The notes under the pieces were generated by a model. The model made no database searches. It saw only the letters and a program-made list of their open reading frames with translations, and was not told where the DNA came from. From positions 1 through 64,000 of the forward strand of contig JAWZYV010012535.1 in NCBI GenBank assembly GCA_038373885.1: DNA of 64,000 bases, written 5' to 3'. The translations under genes and the position numbers were made by a program. The DNA comes from Cheiracanthium punctorium (taxonomy: Eukaryota > Arthropoda > Arachnida > Araneae > Cheiracanthiidae). Positions 1 through 10,409 of the stretch are shown here, in pieces. Position 1 is the first letter of the stretch. Each line of letters opens with the position of its first letter.

Positions 1-1744
1 GTCCATAGAAATTTCTGTCCAGTCTCGGTCAATTTGTGAAGAGGTCTTGCAATTTGAGAAAAGCCCTTCACGAATTTTCGATAGTAAGTACACAGACCGA
101 GAAAACTTCTTAAGTCGTGGATATTCTCGGGACGACTCCAGTTCTGGACTGCGGACGTCTTTTCGGGATCGGTTCGGACTCCGTGGGCGGATATTATGTG
201 CCCGAGGTAACGTACTTCCCGACGAAACAAATTGCACTTCGATGGACTTAGTTTCAAGTTTGCCTCTTTTAATTTCTGCAGTACCTTTCGAATGTTCTCT
301 AGATGCTCTTCGAAAGTCCTTCCGACGATGATGATATCGTCCAAATAAACGAGACATGCTTCGTAGGAAAGTCCTCTCAACACTGTCTCCATTAGTCGCT
401 CGAATGTAGCAGGTGCGTTGCAGAGTCCAAAAGGCATAACTTTGAACTGCCATAATCCTTGTCCCGTGGTGAACGCAGTCTTTTCACGGTCGTCGGGATG
501 AATTTCCACTTGCCAGTAACCACTTTTCAGATCCAGAGTGGAAAACCATTCGTTTCCCGATAAAGTGTCCAAAGTGTCGTCTATCCTGGGAAGAGGGTAG
601 CTGTCTTTCTTGGTAATGTCATTCAGACGTCTGTAGTCAACACAGAACCGGGTGGAACCATCCTTCTTTCGGACCAAAACAATTGGCGAGGCCCAGGGAC
701 TAGTCGATGGCTCGATGACGTCATCACGCTGCATCTCCTCTAAAAGTCTGCTCACCTCTTCTTGCTTAGCAAACGGCAGCCGCCTAGGATGTTGCTTGAT
801 GGGAGAATGGCTGCCTGTATCTATCCTATGTTGAGTTAAGCTCGTACGGCCAAAGTCACCCGAAGTACGGGAGAAGAGGTCTTCAAATTCAGCTATTACT
901 TTCTCCGCAGCGCTTCTCTGTTCTGCCGTTAACTCCACGTCTTGTATTAATTCCTTCGTCAGGCACTCGGAAGATTTAGCTGTCGTTTGGCTGATGTTCT
1001 TATTAATGCAGGTAACAGGAGTGCATGTCGCCAACACTTCATTTTTCTTTATCACCTTCGACTTGTCCGTCACATTTACTACTCTAACTGGAATTTCTGT
1101 TCTCGACAAGTCCACAAGTGTTGCTCCCACAAGTACTCCTCTGACGGAATCACTATTGTTTGGGTGTTCGATTAATCCAAAACGGAATTTATTGCTTTCT
1201 TTTACTGTTCCAGAAATTATTGAATCAGTTCTGGGAGGTAGAGTGATATCAGTCTGGGCTATTATTTGCTGAACAGGTAAAATAGTTTCATTTTTAATAT
1301 CGAACGCAGCTATTTCTTCTGAGTCTGAACGAAGCTCATTATTCTTAAAGTCCAAATTAAATTTGTGTGATTTTAAAAAGTCCAGTCCGAGAATAAAAGA
1401 GTCTGTAATATTGGCGACATATACCACATGGTCGTATCTGGCATTTCCAAACGTGATTTCTACTTGCGCTTTTCCGCCCACTTCGATCTTGTCACCTGTC
1501 ACAGTCTGGAGGGTCAGCGAGGGCGGAGTCCAGATAATCTTCAATTTAATTTCTTGGCCAGATCCGTCCTTATGATGGTTACGTTCGCGCCAGTATCAAT
1601 CACCATGTGGCATGGAGAACCATTAACGTATCCCTGTACGAAGAGTCCATTACTGCCACCATTCACTGATGAAATCTGCAAGACTTTTAGGTGGGGCTTT
1701 TGACTATATGGCAACCTCCGCCCCGCGAGATGGCCACCTCCTAG
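1..1744 (-). CDS. Pol polyprotein (aspartic protease and reverse transcriptase), partial
   Basis: This frame is -1 relative to gag and has no start of its own; it is entered through the slippery site at 1744-1750. The retropepsin active site DTGA lies at 1587-1598, followed by an ILGLDFL motif near 1400, as expected for a Ty3/gypsy protease that cleaves the polyprotein. RT follows: a PWASP...VRKKDGSTR block near 650-690, FCVDYRRLN, the LPRIDDTL region, and the catalytic YLDD at 336-347. The LGHIIS and GLCTYYRKF motifs near 60-200 are typical of the gypsy RT thumb/connection. The segments I translated are open to the window edge. RNase H and integrase are not present here. Family assignment rests on motif recognition. 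Confidence 0.93.
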
Positions 1745-3102
1745 TTTCCCTCTTTCATGTTCTTAGATTTCTCTTGCTGGTCTTGAGACTTTCGACCACA
1801 ATGCTTTTGTACATGGCCTTCGACGCCACACTTCCAGCATTTTACTTTCTTTGGGCCATCTCTCGTTCTATCGGATCTTAATTTTCGTTCTATGAGATCT
1901 TCAATTCTCTTCAATCTGTTCTCGACGCTCTCTGTGTCTTTGTCAGCTTCCTCTTGGACCGTGACCGCTCTGACAGCATGCCGATCTTTTCTCACGGCCC
2001 GCTGGGCTGCCTCTAGCTTCATTGCAAACACCAGAGCAGACTTCAAATCCTGATAATCCTCCAACATGAGTGCCTTTTGGGTTTCTGGATCACGGATGGC
2101 TTCAATAAAATGACGCACCGCCATTTCTTCTCGGACATTATCAAGGTGGTCCATGTAGGCTAGATGACACAGCCTATCTATGTCCGAAGCCAGCTCTTGA
2201 AGGGTCTCGCCAGATCTCTGCATCCTTGACTTAAGTTGGATTCTACTATATTCTTTCTGGCACTTCTCTCCGAATTTCATCTCCAAGGCACTGGCAAGGG
2301 CGTCAAAATCTCCTATCTTCGTCGCTCCGATAGTTTGCAATACATTAATTGCATCTCCGCTAAGGGAAGCGGCCAGTTGATTAGCTTTCTCGGACTCGCT
2401 CCAACCATTGGCTCTGGCGACGATCGAAAATTGGGTCTTGTAAGCTTCCCAGGGAGTCTTTCCGTCATAGGCAGTAAGTTTCACTGCTGGGCGGTGTGAA
2501 GATAACCTGATGTTTTCGGGTAACTTTCCCAGCTTTACGAGAGAGTCCAATTTTTCTTCAATTTTAGCTTCACATTCTTCATGTATTTTCGAAACTATAT
2601 TTTCTTTCCAGTCTAGTTTCTCCTCAATTTTATTCTTAAATTCTTCCCGCATTCTGCAAATATCTTGCTGCAATTCTTTAACATTTTCTTCTATTTTTCC
2701 TTCAATTCTTTGTTCATATTTCGTTTGAGTTTCTTCTATGAGCGACATTCTTTTCTCCATTATCTCTTGATTTTCCTGCACACTCTTTTCGAATTTCTCT
2801 AATTTTCCCAAAGCAGTCTCCATTTTCTCCAATCCCAATTTCATTCCTTCTTGTCCGGCTTCAATTTTCTTTTCTAAATCGGTCTGTCCTGCTTCAATTT
2901 TCTTCTCTAAATCCGCCTTCATCTGTTCTTGTCCAGCTTTCATCTCGTCTTGTCCAGCTTTCATCTCTTTTTTTATCTCATCTTGACCGAATTTCATCTC
3001 GTCTTGTCCGGCTTTCATCTCGTCTTGTCCGGCTTTCATTTCTTGCATCATATTCATGAGCTTTTGAAGTTGTTCTTCCATTTTTTGTCTAGTCAAAACC
3101 AT
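1741..3102 (-). CDS. Gag polyprotein (capsid/nucleocapsid) of the LTR retrotransposon
   Basis: A 453-residue protein. Residues about 1-190 are a highly charged coiled coil, starting with imperfect seven-residue repeats around MKAGQDE (residues about 20-95). Residues about 205-370 resemble the retrotransposon capsid domain (a TPWEAYKTQF stretch, then an LQELASDIDRL stretch). Residues 422-435 form one CCHC zinc knuckle, CWKCGVEGHVQKHC, with spacing C-X2-C-X4-H-X4-C, the usual nucleocapsid RNA-binding motif. The start at 3102 is the first ATG after the primer-binding site and leader. The stop TAG (1743-1741) immediately follows a slippery heptamer, so a fraction of ribosomes should continue into pol. 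The particle-forming role is inferred from the family. Confidence 0.92.
   Translation of the reverse strand: MVLTRQKMEEQLQKLMNMMQEMKAGQDEMKAGQDEMKFGQDEIKKEMKAGQDEMKAGQEQMKADLEKKIEAGQTDLEKKIEAGQEGMKLGLEKMETALGKLEKFEKSVQENQEIMEKRMSLIEETQTKYEQRIEGKIEENVKELQQDICRMREEFKNKIEEKLDWKENIVSKIHEECEAKIEEKLDSLVKLGKLPENIRLSSHRPAVKLTAYDGKTPWEAYKTQFSIVARANGWSESEKANQLAASLSGDAINVLQTIGATKIGDFDALASALEMKFGEKCQKEYSRIQLKSRMQRSGETLQELASDIDRLCHLAYMDHLDNVREEMAVRHFIEAIRDPETQKALMLEDYQDLKSALVFAMKLEAAQRAVRKDRHAVRAVTVQEEADKDTESVENRLKRIEDLIERKLRSDRTRDGPKKVKCWKCGVEGHVQKHCGRKSQDQQEKSKNMKEGN
1744..1750 (-). promoter_or_regulatory. -1 programmed ribosomal frameshift slippery site
   Basis: The minus strand reads GGGAAAC in gag phase G GGA AAC, directly before the gag stop TAG. 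This is a classic X XXY YYZ heptamer. Shifting -1 here enters the pol frame, which stays open through the DTGA protease motif. I saw only a weak 4-5 bp stem downstream and did not establish a pseudoknot. Confidence 0.85.
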
Positions 3103-3131
3103 AAACTGGAAAATTAAAGTCTTTCTTTAGA

Positions 3132-3149
3132 ACCCCGATTCTGACACCA
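3132..3149 (-). other. Primer-binding site
   Basis: Two bases inside the LTR end, the minus strand reads TGGTGTCAGAATCGGGGT. A primer tRNA ending ...TTCTGACACCA would pair with it. That 3' end resembles eukaryotic tRNA-Leu as I remember it. The PBS position is clear from the sequence; the tRNA identity is an inference. Confidence 0.75.
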
Positions 3150-3252
3150 AATGTTGCGGAATTACTCTGCTACTCCTGGGGTTCGTCGTTCTAAAGTCCT
3201 GTTGGTGTAAAAAGTTCAAGTAAAAAGTCACTTGTCAGGATGGAACACAAAC

Positions 3253-3258
3253 TTTATT
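3253..3258 (-). terminator. LTR polyadenylation signal
   Basis: AATAAA on the minus strand, about 330 nt downstream of the proposed start and followed by a GT-rich GTTTGTGTTCC. Its place inside the LTR fits R-region 3' end formation in the distal LTR copy. Confidence 0.6.
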
Positions 3259-3585
3259 TCTTCTAGAACTTCGTAGAACAATCAGCTGCACACAATTCAC
3301 AAGCACAATCTAGCAGTAACGTGCTTTTAACAATCCGCTTGGATCAGAAGCTCTCACAAATGCTGTATTTCTCACACAAAATAAGTCACTTTTACAGGCT
3401 AAAATTCCATGGAAATATTCAAGGGATATAGTACACTATCCCTTAAGACACAGCAATGAAGAATTTACACACAGCACTTTAAAAACAGCTTCACAAAGCA
3501 AGCTAAAACACAGCTTCTATAGCACTATCAGTTCACACAAAACAAGCGTACTCAGAGCTCTTCGCACATTGAATGTTCAACTCGC

Positions 3586-3624
3586 AACTGACTCGCTTCG
3601 GGGCGATGCCCGCTTCTATAAATA
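3586..3624 (-). promoter_or_regulatory. LTR core promoter (TATA-like box and initiator)
   Basis: On the minus strand a TATTTATAG box (3624-3616) is followed about 30 bp later by TCAGTT (3591-3586), the arthropod initiator consensus. Start near 3588 would place U3 at 4073 to about 3590. The plus-strand reading of the same box (TATAAATAG) points away from gag and is probably irrelevant. Confidence 0.6.
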
Positions 3625-3793
3625 GCCGACGCAGGAGGTACAAGAGGTTTCCAGAAAAGTCAATTTCTCGAGGGTTCTACATAAAGCGTGAATTTTGATT
3701 ACGTCATAGAAGAGAAATGTTAGGTTATTATGCGTTTTTAATGCAGGAAAAACAACTTCCAGGCCCCATTGGGAAAATCGCGCCAAATGACCA

Positions 3794-3833
3794 AAAAGTC
3801 GCCAAGCTTGGCGACTTTTGGCGAAATATCGCC
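3794..3833. repeat. U3 palindrome cluster
   Basis: A perfect 26-bp palindrome at 3794-3819, centred on CCAAGCTTGG, is followed directly by a second short inverted repeat GGCGA...TCGCC (3820-3833) and a TTTGGCGCC palindrome. It lies in U3 upstream of the promoter, where enhancer or silencer sites would be expected. Function is unknown. Confidence 0.8.
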
Positions 3834-4084
3834 AAATTTGGCGCCAAAAATAAGTCCTCAAAAGTGAAGAGATCTAAGCTCTAGGACTAATATTTCTCGA
3901 GATTTCTAGAAGCCCATAGAAAAACATATGGGAAAGCGAAACCTCCGTATCTCCGGTTCTAATTGGCCGATTTTGATGCAACAAAAAGCAAAATTTATCT
4001 ATTTGAAGCGTAGAATACGAATTTTAAACCATTCTAAGCCCCAGAGCAGCGGGTTGCCCGAAAATTCGTAACAATATATATAGT

Positions 4085-4940
4085 AAAAAGCATAACTTAC
4101 GAATCAACGTAGCATCCACTTGGTAAATACAAAATCCTAAATATCCATGGAATGATTGATGAGCAAAATAATGAACTCAAAATCTTAAGTAAAAGTAGGA
4201 ATAAGCAGACAAATGCAGCAGATAGAAATCCAAACATTGGTAAATCAGAAAAAGAGAACGGAATTGGATGGAGTAAAACAATAGGTAGCAAGCATCGGCT
4301 AAAATCTTCAGGCCCCACGAACCGAATACTTGTTACCAAGATAAAAAACGAAATAACAGGATTTCAATGCAGTTACTGAGAACAAAGAAAGCTAAATATG
4401 TAACTAGCAGGGGGCTATCCTGTTATGAAGTAAAAAGTAATAGTAAAGACATACCCAGAAAAAATGTAATTATGAAGAGAAAATGTAGAAACCTAAGCAT
4501 TAAGCCTGAAAACATGGCGCAACCATGGAGCTGTTGCCAATTGAAGCGGGAAAATTATACGTTGCCAGAAAAAATTGGAGAAAAGTTCAACAATAAGTAA
4601 AAAGTAAGAGTTAGTAAAAAAAAAATAATAATAAGAAAATACAGTAAATTAAGTTAAAAAAAAGAAAAAAAAATAATTAAAAATTATTATTAAGGAGAAA
4701 TATTGTCATAATATATATTAGGGTTATGATATTTTTAAAGGATTACATCTAACTGCTTAAATAACTATCTAGTATATGCCTAGAGATATTTCTGAGATTA
4801 TACTAATTAAAAGAAGAGCGTTTATATTTAGATGATACCTGTGATCATCAGTTCATTTGTACATTTATTTTTATTTATTTTTTTAAATTTTTTTTTTCCA
4901 ATAAAACATGTACTAAAAAGCCAGAATTTTATCGTTTTTT
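4085..4940 (+). other. Unassigned Lys/Asn-rich reading frames and AT-rich DNA
   Basis: Just outside the LTR, two overlapping plus-strand frames (4152-4379, then 4367-4600 in another phase) read Lys/Asn/Ser-rich, with a possible FQCSYC-like pair of cysteines at the switch. This could be a decayed, frameshifted exon, for example of a zinc-finger gene, or chance. From 4600 on the DNA is A/T-rich, with an AATAAA near 4900. I recognise no domain. Confidence 0.2.
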
Positions 4941-4943
4941 TAA

Positions 4944-4949
<6 letters not shown>

Positions 4950-4990
<41 letters not shown>

Positions 4991-5008
4991 TATATATATG
5001 TATATATG
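4950..5008. repeat. (TA)n microsatellite, left of the Tc1 insertion
   Basis: Near-pure TA dinucleotides with a few interruptions. The tract continues on the other side of the transposon, so the element landed in it. Confidence 0.9.
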
Positions 5009-6402
5009 TACTCTATAACAAATAAATCGACGCATCAAGAAGGAGGTGTCCGATTGAGACGAAAATTGGTGGATAGGAAGACAATGTACAGAATAGTAAA
5101 TGATTAAAATTTCAGAACAATTGAATAATTTATTTCAGAGTTACAGTAACAAGTTCAATAAGGTGTTGACCCGCCGCTAGCCTAGATACAAGCTGCCACA
5201 CGACGTGGCATAGACCGATAAAGCTCCCGGATGGTCTCCTGCGGTATTTCCTGCCAAATTCGCTCCAATTGTCGAACGAGGTCATCAACAGTCCGTGCCA
5301 GATGCAATCGCCCTGCCATCATATCCCAGACATGCTCGATGGGAGAGAGATCTCGCGATCTGGCAGGCCAAGGAAGAGTTTTACAAGCTTGCAGACAGTT
5401 TAGAGCAACACGAGCCGTATGTGGTCTGGCATTGTCCTGCTGAAAAAACAGCCCAGGGCACTGCAAAAGGAACGGTAGCAAAACAGGTATTAGGATGTCG
5501 TCCACGTACCGCTGTGCAGTAAGTGTACCTCTAATGACGACCAAAGGCTGTGAAAGGAAATGGCACCCCAGACCATAATGCCTTATTGAGGGCCGGTGTG
5601 GCGTGCAATAGTGAAAGCAGGATCCCCCCTCTGGCCTGTGCGTCTCCAAACACGTCTTCGATGATCGTCAGGACACAGTTGGAAGCGGGATTTGTCGCTA
5701 AAGACTATACGTCCCCAGTCGGCATCATTCCAACCTGATCGAGCCCTGCACCACTGTAATCTGGCTCGGCAGTGTGCAGAGGTGAGTGGCAGGTGGCGTA
5801 ACGGTCGGCGCGAGCGTAGATTTAGCTCTCTCAATCGTCTGTGAATGGTCATGATGGACACTGTTGTTTGGGTTGAACGTCTGATGGTTGATAGAGATGA
5901 AGAAGGCGCTGTGACAGCTGATCGGACCATCACTCTATCCTTACGATCTGCTGTAGCCCTAGGTCGACCGCTACCATCTTGACGCTGCACTCTGCCATTT
6001 TACACCCATCCTTGCCAGCATCTTCGAATCGTCGCATCGCTTCGACTCAAATGACGAGCGATTCTCCGATTAGTCCAACCGGCCTCTTTCAATACAATGA
6101 TACGACCTCTGTCAAACTCTGACAGTTGCTCGTAATGAGCACGAATCCTGCAGCGAGGCATTTTTTAAGTTGTTGAAAGGTCATCTGAATCGCAATCAAA
6201 CCGAAAGTTTTAACAACCGTTGAAGAACTGCTCCTTATATACGTCTGCTGGATGCGCAGTTCCGATGCGCTAGAGATGAAACTATTCATTCATTGGACAC
6301 CAAATTTGAATCATTTGCATATCTGTTCAAAACATTCATGCATACGAAATTTCAAAGCAATCGGATGATTGTTTCTTGGTGCGTCGATTTTTTTGTTATA
6401 GA

Positions 6403-6405
<3 letters not shown>
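5009..6405 (-). mobile_element. Tc1-like DNA transposon, inactive, inserted in (TA)n
   Basis: Terminal inverted repeats begin ACTCTATAACAAA and continue through AATCGACGCA, with one mismatch between copies over about 30 bp, then diverge (left 5009-5042; right 6374-6405). The flanks are TA microsatellite, matching the TA target of Tc1/mariner elements. The single gene inside is a minus-strand transposase pseudogene. The length of about 1.4 kb is normal for the group. Confidence 0.9.
5155..6161 (-). pseudogene. Tc1-family transposase, broken by stops and a frameshift
   Basis: The ATG at 6161-6159 opens with MPRCRIRAHYEQLSEF, then an N-terminal helix-turn-helix DNA-binding region. Catalytic motifs are IVFSDKSRF (first Asp), QQDNARPHTA (second Asp) and SPIEHVWD (Glu). 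Counting DNA codons gives 32 residues between the second Asp and Glu, against 34 in standard Tc1. Damage includes an in-frame TAA at 6002-6000, another TAA at 5585-5583, a one-base shift near 5550, and a TAG at 5184-5182 where relatives appear to have Gln. The tail ASGGSTPY then reaches TGA at 5157-5155. It can no longer make an active enzyme. Confidence 0.92.

Positions 6406-6459
<54 letters not shown>
6406..6459. repeat. (TA)n microsatellite, right of the Tc1 insertion
   Basis: Continuous TA dinucleotides directly abutting the right inverted repeat. Together with 4950-5008 this is the split target tract. Confidence 0.9.
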
Positions 6460-7029
6460 TGGGGGTGGGTTACCGGAAAGTAATGACGTTTCCTTACATA
6501 AAATTCAAACAAAAACATTTTATTAAAATCCACTATATAGGTTGCGCCTTGGCGAAACTTTCTGTGCCGCCTACGCGCCAAAGCTAAGGCAACGTTTTTT
6601 GTATCTTCAGATGGAACTTATTCCTGATTAACTCTGACTCCGAACTGATCGGACCGAGATTGGACTTAAATCTGATTTTGAAGGAATCTGAAGGGAGTCG
6701 CCAGCCCTTGAATTCTGGCATGTAACTTTACGTTAATATTTTTGAGTGTAAATAAATGTTGAAGTTTTTGTTGTTATTTCGATATTTTCTTTTTATGGAT
6801 GCAATTCATCTGGTGGAGTTAGAACCATTACACTTTCGGCAGAAGCAAGCTGTACCTAAATATAGGATTTATAATTGTTACATTTTAAAACAAGAATTTC
6901 AGAGCTAATTCTTTTCCGTCAAGAAAGATGGCCATCTTCCCCATTTTTATTACACCTTCTTTCCTTGGAGGACGCTATTCATAATGTTGCGAAATTTGAT
7001 TTTTAGGTATTCGTGAGCGTTGTATTTTA
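6460..7029. other. No gene seen
   Basis: Moderately AT-rich unique-looking DNA with no convincing reading frame, inverted repeat or similarity to the rest of the window. Confidence 0.5.
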
Positions 7030-7262
7030 CAGCAGGAATTTTATAGATATTTTTTTAGATCAATCAGGATATGCTAAACGAACGTTTTGCCTCCCTTCCT
7101 CGCCATGGGTTACAAATTTTAGAAAATGCTCTCTAATCTGGCATCTATGTTTAAAAAATCACGTGTCATGCTAACTTCCGTTTAGGTTCAGTAGTTTTGC
7201 ATTAGCGAAATATTCGCATACGGAAGAATGACATTATTTTTTTATGTCCCCCTAATATAAAT
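7030..7262 (+). repeat. Dispersed repeat, copy 1 of a pair
   Basis: Aligns in order with 21275-21505: shared blocks include GAACRTTTTGSCNCC, ATGTTAAAA-like text, TTCAGTARTTTTG and GCGAAATATT. Diverged, with no coding capacity and no ends identified. Confidence 0.65.
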
Positions 7263-9960
7263 ATAACTTATGATGTCGGAAATTTATTTATCACTGCAAG
7301 AATCAGCAAAAAATTGGAAAATGCAGTAGAAGCGGCCGGGCACTATGGGTTAATTTGACATATTTCTTTTACGTAAAGTAGTACTACGTAACGAACAGCG
7401 AATATGCTCACTTCTTTCTGCCTCGAGGATAGAGAATATATGTGAATTTTTCTCCCAGCAACTCTTCATTTTGAGGTCTACTTTTATCACGGCCACCCTG
7501 CATATGGGAATAGAAAAGAAAAAAAGGATAAAAAGAAATGTCAGTTTTTCATAAGACTTTCACTATTTTTAGAATCATATCTCCACTATCTGTTTTTTAT
7601 TTTATTTTTATAGCTATGCCAAATAACCAATCCGTGAAAGAAATCTAATATAATTTTATGGGAAGAAAATTATTTCTGAAACCAGTTACTTTCTGAAATG
7701 TGAAAAATTTTTGGGCTCTGAAATAGGAGCCTCTATTTGTAGTCACGGATACGATTATCGTAAAGACATCGAATCCGCTTTATTTCCTCTAAATGAAGAT
7801 CTTTTATAAAGATCCTAAAACCCTTTTTTGTGTTTTCTGTATCTTTTACATCCCTTTTTATACTTGTGGTTTGTCGGATATTGAATATGGAAAAAGATCA
7901 AATATAATTTTACGCAAAGAATAAACCTCCGTAAGCAGTTGCAGTTTTCGATACATGATGGTCCTGCATACCGATGAGATAATCTACGACTGGCGAAAAC
8001 CGTTATCGTAAACTGATGCAAGCTGCGTTATTTTGAGGTCAAAAATTTATGGAGGCATCGGCATTTTTTGAATTTATGTTTCCTTTCCGTATTTTATTTT
8101 AGGCAATTACTAATCGCATTTGCTGGTTCACATTTGTTACGTCATAAACATCAAACTGAACTACACAGGGTTGTGCGTTTCTTATTCCTAAATTTTCTTA
8201 AGCTGGATTAACTTGCTAGATGCTGTGATGGAACGCATAAAATTTGAGTTTAAGCTTGTTAATGTGTTTAACTAAGTGTGTCTGCTATGGCAACATTTAT
8301 ATGGCGTGCTCTTTCTGCTAAACTATAGAGGAGAGGAAGGTAATATATATATAGAATACCATATATATATTTCTAGAAATAATTTTACTGTTCTTGAATA
8401 AAAATCCGAAAATCATCACGAGTTTATACTATAACTAATTATAATGAACTGTAACTTGTAAAAAAAAAGAACACTATGTATTTCATTGATATAAAAAATA
8501 TTTTAATAAAATTTACTCCTGTTAGAAATACGTGGTTTAAAGCATTGAAAAACAACCAGACTTCATAAAACGTAGTTATTATTAACTATAGAAACCATCT
8601 TATAAAGATTATCTGCATGCCATTTCTGCTTCGAGCCTATTTATAAAAGTTGCAGTTATAATATTCTTTCTCTGCTCTGATACAGCTGAGGTGAACCGGC
8701 GGAGAACAGCTGAAGCGATTCAACCCAAGTTTTCCCTCGTTATTCTTTGGAGAATTTTGCTGTTACAGAAGATACGTTCAGTACCTTTGTTTTCTGGTTC
8801 TGCAGCTAATGGTATAATCCATTACTGGTGATACACGTTACGTCGGGCATTCCGAAATTAGTTAGTTTTCAATACTTGACACGCCATCTCGAGAAATAAA
8901 CCTCTAAAGTCTAAACTGATAGACAAATCTTTGCCAGCTAAAAAATGATCGCACTTTAAAAAACTGCAATTCTTTTAACGCTTAACATCCATTTTCAAGT
9001 CACATTGTATACGACTAGATTAAAATGCTTGAAAACTTATCTGCAAAAACTTTTCAAAAATCCCAAATCACACTTCGTTTTCATTCTACAGAATGAAGTG
9101 TGGTGCGACGTGCGGCAACAACAAGTCGTCAAAACTCTCAGTCACGGGGGGGGGGGGAGGGTATTTCATGAGCAGTTCATGGCATTACTACGTGACAGCA
9201 GCACCCGGAAGAGTCGGAAATTCAATATCCCATATTTCTCGACTATTCCATTATATACTCCTCTCCTCTATATGGGTTGGATTGAGTAATTGCTCTTCCC
9301 CGCAATAATATTGTAAACTAACATCTTAGGTTGGAGCGTGTTTCGTTATCAATTTGCTTAGCTTGATTTCCTGCTACTGTTTATGGAGAAAAGATTATTT
9401 ACTTTATTACCAAGTCGATACGATAGATAAAAACATAAAATGTAGACTTTCCATTAAAAAAAAAAAAAACAAAACATGAATCCCTTTTGTGCATAACGGA
9501 TATCTTCTTTTAGGCTGCTCCGCAAAATCAATCTATAAGAGAGATAGAGCATAATTTTATGTGAAAAAATAGAAATATGCGGAGGCCGTTACATTGTTGC
9601 GTATACAAAAACACTCTTTTATATTTAGTGATAGGATCATCTATGCAGCGAAAAGCCGCGATCGTAAAATGATGCCGATATCTGTTTTATTTTCCAATCA
9701 AAAATTCATGAATGCATTTCCATTTTTTTTTTTTTTTACTAGATTACGGAATTTCGTACATTGAGGATCATTTGTTGAAGTTGCAAGGCGATAATCTGTG
9801 TTAGATACATAAAACTAGTTTGAATATCTCAGATAAAAATATTTTTGTAGGATGTAAACTGTAAACGCATATATATATATTATCAAGTAATTACTACCCA
9901 TGCTAGTGGGCTATGGAATTTGAAATAAAACCACGCGTTATTTTTAGGTTGGTTATATGG
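7263..9960. other. No gene seen
   Basis: AT-rich DNA with scattered homopolymers (A-runs, and a G-run near 9147). Short open frames here have no recognisable motifs. Nothing supported. Confidence 0.5.
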
Positions 9961-10099
9961 AATACTAGCCGCCTCCGGAGACCAGTTGGTTCGCCATCTT
10001 AATAAATCTTGTTCGGAGAGACTCCTGTTCCTCACCGGCTTCCTTGGCACACAAATCTCTCAGATTCTGAATGTAATTTAAAATTAAGATGGTTACAAA

Positions 10100-10238
10100 C
10101 ATGGACGGCCCTACGGTAAGAGTCGTCCCTGCTAATGTAAAAAAGACGCCCCCTTTTATGCTTAGTTTTTGAGTTCGAAATGACGCCCCTTCGAAGCCGG
10201 CGCCCAGATGTGTTGCTTACTGTGTCGGGCCGCCTCTG
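10100..10238 (-). mobile_element. hAT-type MITE (139 bp) with 8-bp target duplication
   Basis: The right end reads GGGCCGCCTCTG and the left end has the matching inverted ACGGCCCT...GTAAG. Flanks are GTTACAAA and ATTACAAA (7 of 8 match), fitting the 8-bp duplication of hAT elements. The interior (GTAAGCAA, TTCGAACTCAA blocks) matches the left part of the element at 53349-53718, so both belong to one family. Confidence 0.75.
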
Positions 10239-10409
10239 ATTACAAAAATAAGATGGTTAAAAATGATAAAAACCTGCAAAAAGGAACAAATTATTTTCGT
10301 CTTATTATTATATTTCGTCCTCTTTAGTATTTTCGTCATTAATTCTGAAAAGCTTCTGGATGTATTGGCCTTTATCAAAAATGGAAAGGAAAAAAAAAAA
10401 CAAAAAACC

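Larger units (their letters stand above)
1..4073 (-). mobile_element. Ty3/gypsy-type LTR retrotransposon, 5' half
   Basis: Read on the minus strand, the order is LTR (4073-3152), primer-binding site, short leader, gag, -1 frameshift signal, then protease and reverse transcriptase running off the window. RNase H, integrase and the 3' LTR would lie to the left of position 1. Protease-before-RT order, the RT motifs and the CCHC gag support the Ty3/gypsy group. Gag has no stop or frameshift, the sampled pol segments are open, and the frameshift signal and LTR motifs are preserved, so the copy looks young. Its activity cannot be judged without the 3' half. Confidence 0.93.
3152..4073 (-). repeat. 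5' long terminal repeat (922 bp)
   Basis: The LTR is bounded on the minus strand by TGTTACGAATT and AATTCCGCAACA, giving TG...CA ends with short terminal inverted similarity. The primer-binding site abuts its inner edge. It contains a TATA-like box with an initiator, a downstream AATAAA, and strong palindromes in U3. The partner LTR is outside the window, so the outer boundary is inferred from the terminal motif. Confidence 0.85.

Noticed and set aside
2236..3117. Plus-strand frames opposite gag
   Set aside because: They are antisense readings of the gag coiled-coil repeats.
3616..3624. Plus-strand TATA box driving rightward transcription from the LTR
   Set aside because: The sequence TATAAATAG is good, but no gene or initiator follows to the right; the minus-strand reading with an initiator fits gag-pol.
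6406..6459. Centromeric or telomeric satellite
   Set aside because: Simple TA dinucleotide tract split by a Tc1 insertion; no higher-order unit.
9960..10000. Helitron 3' end (ACTAGCC next to CTCCGGAG)
   Set aside because: The palindrome has no loop and the spacing and sequence differ from the family's CCGT-ACGG hairpin; not enough to call an end.
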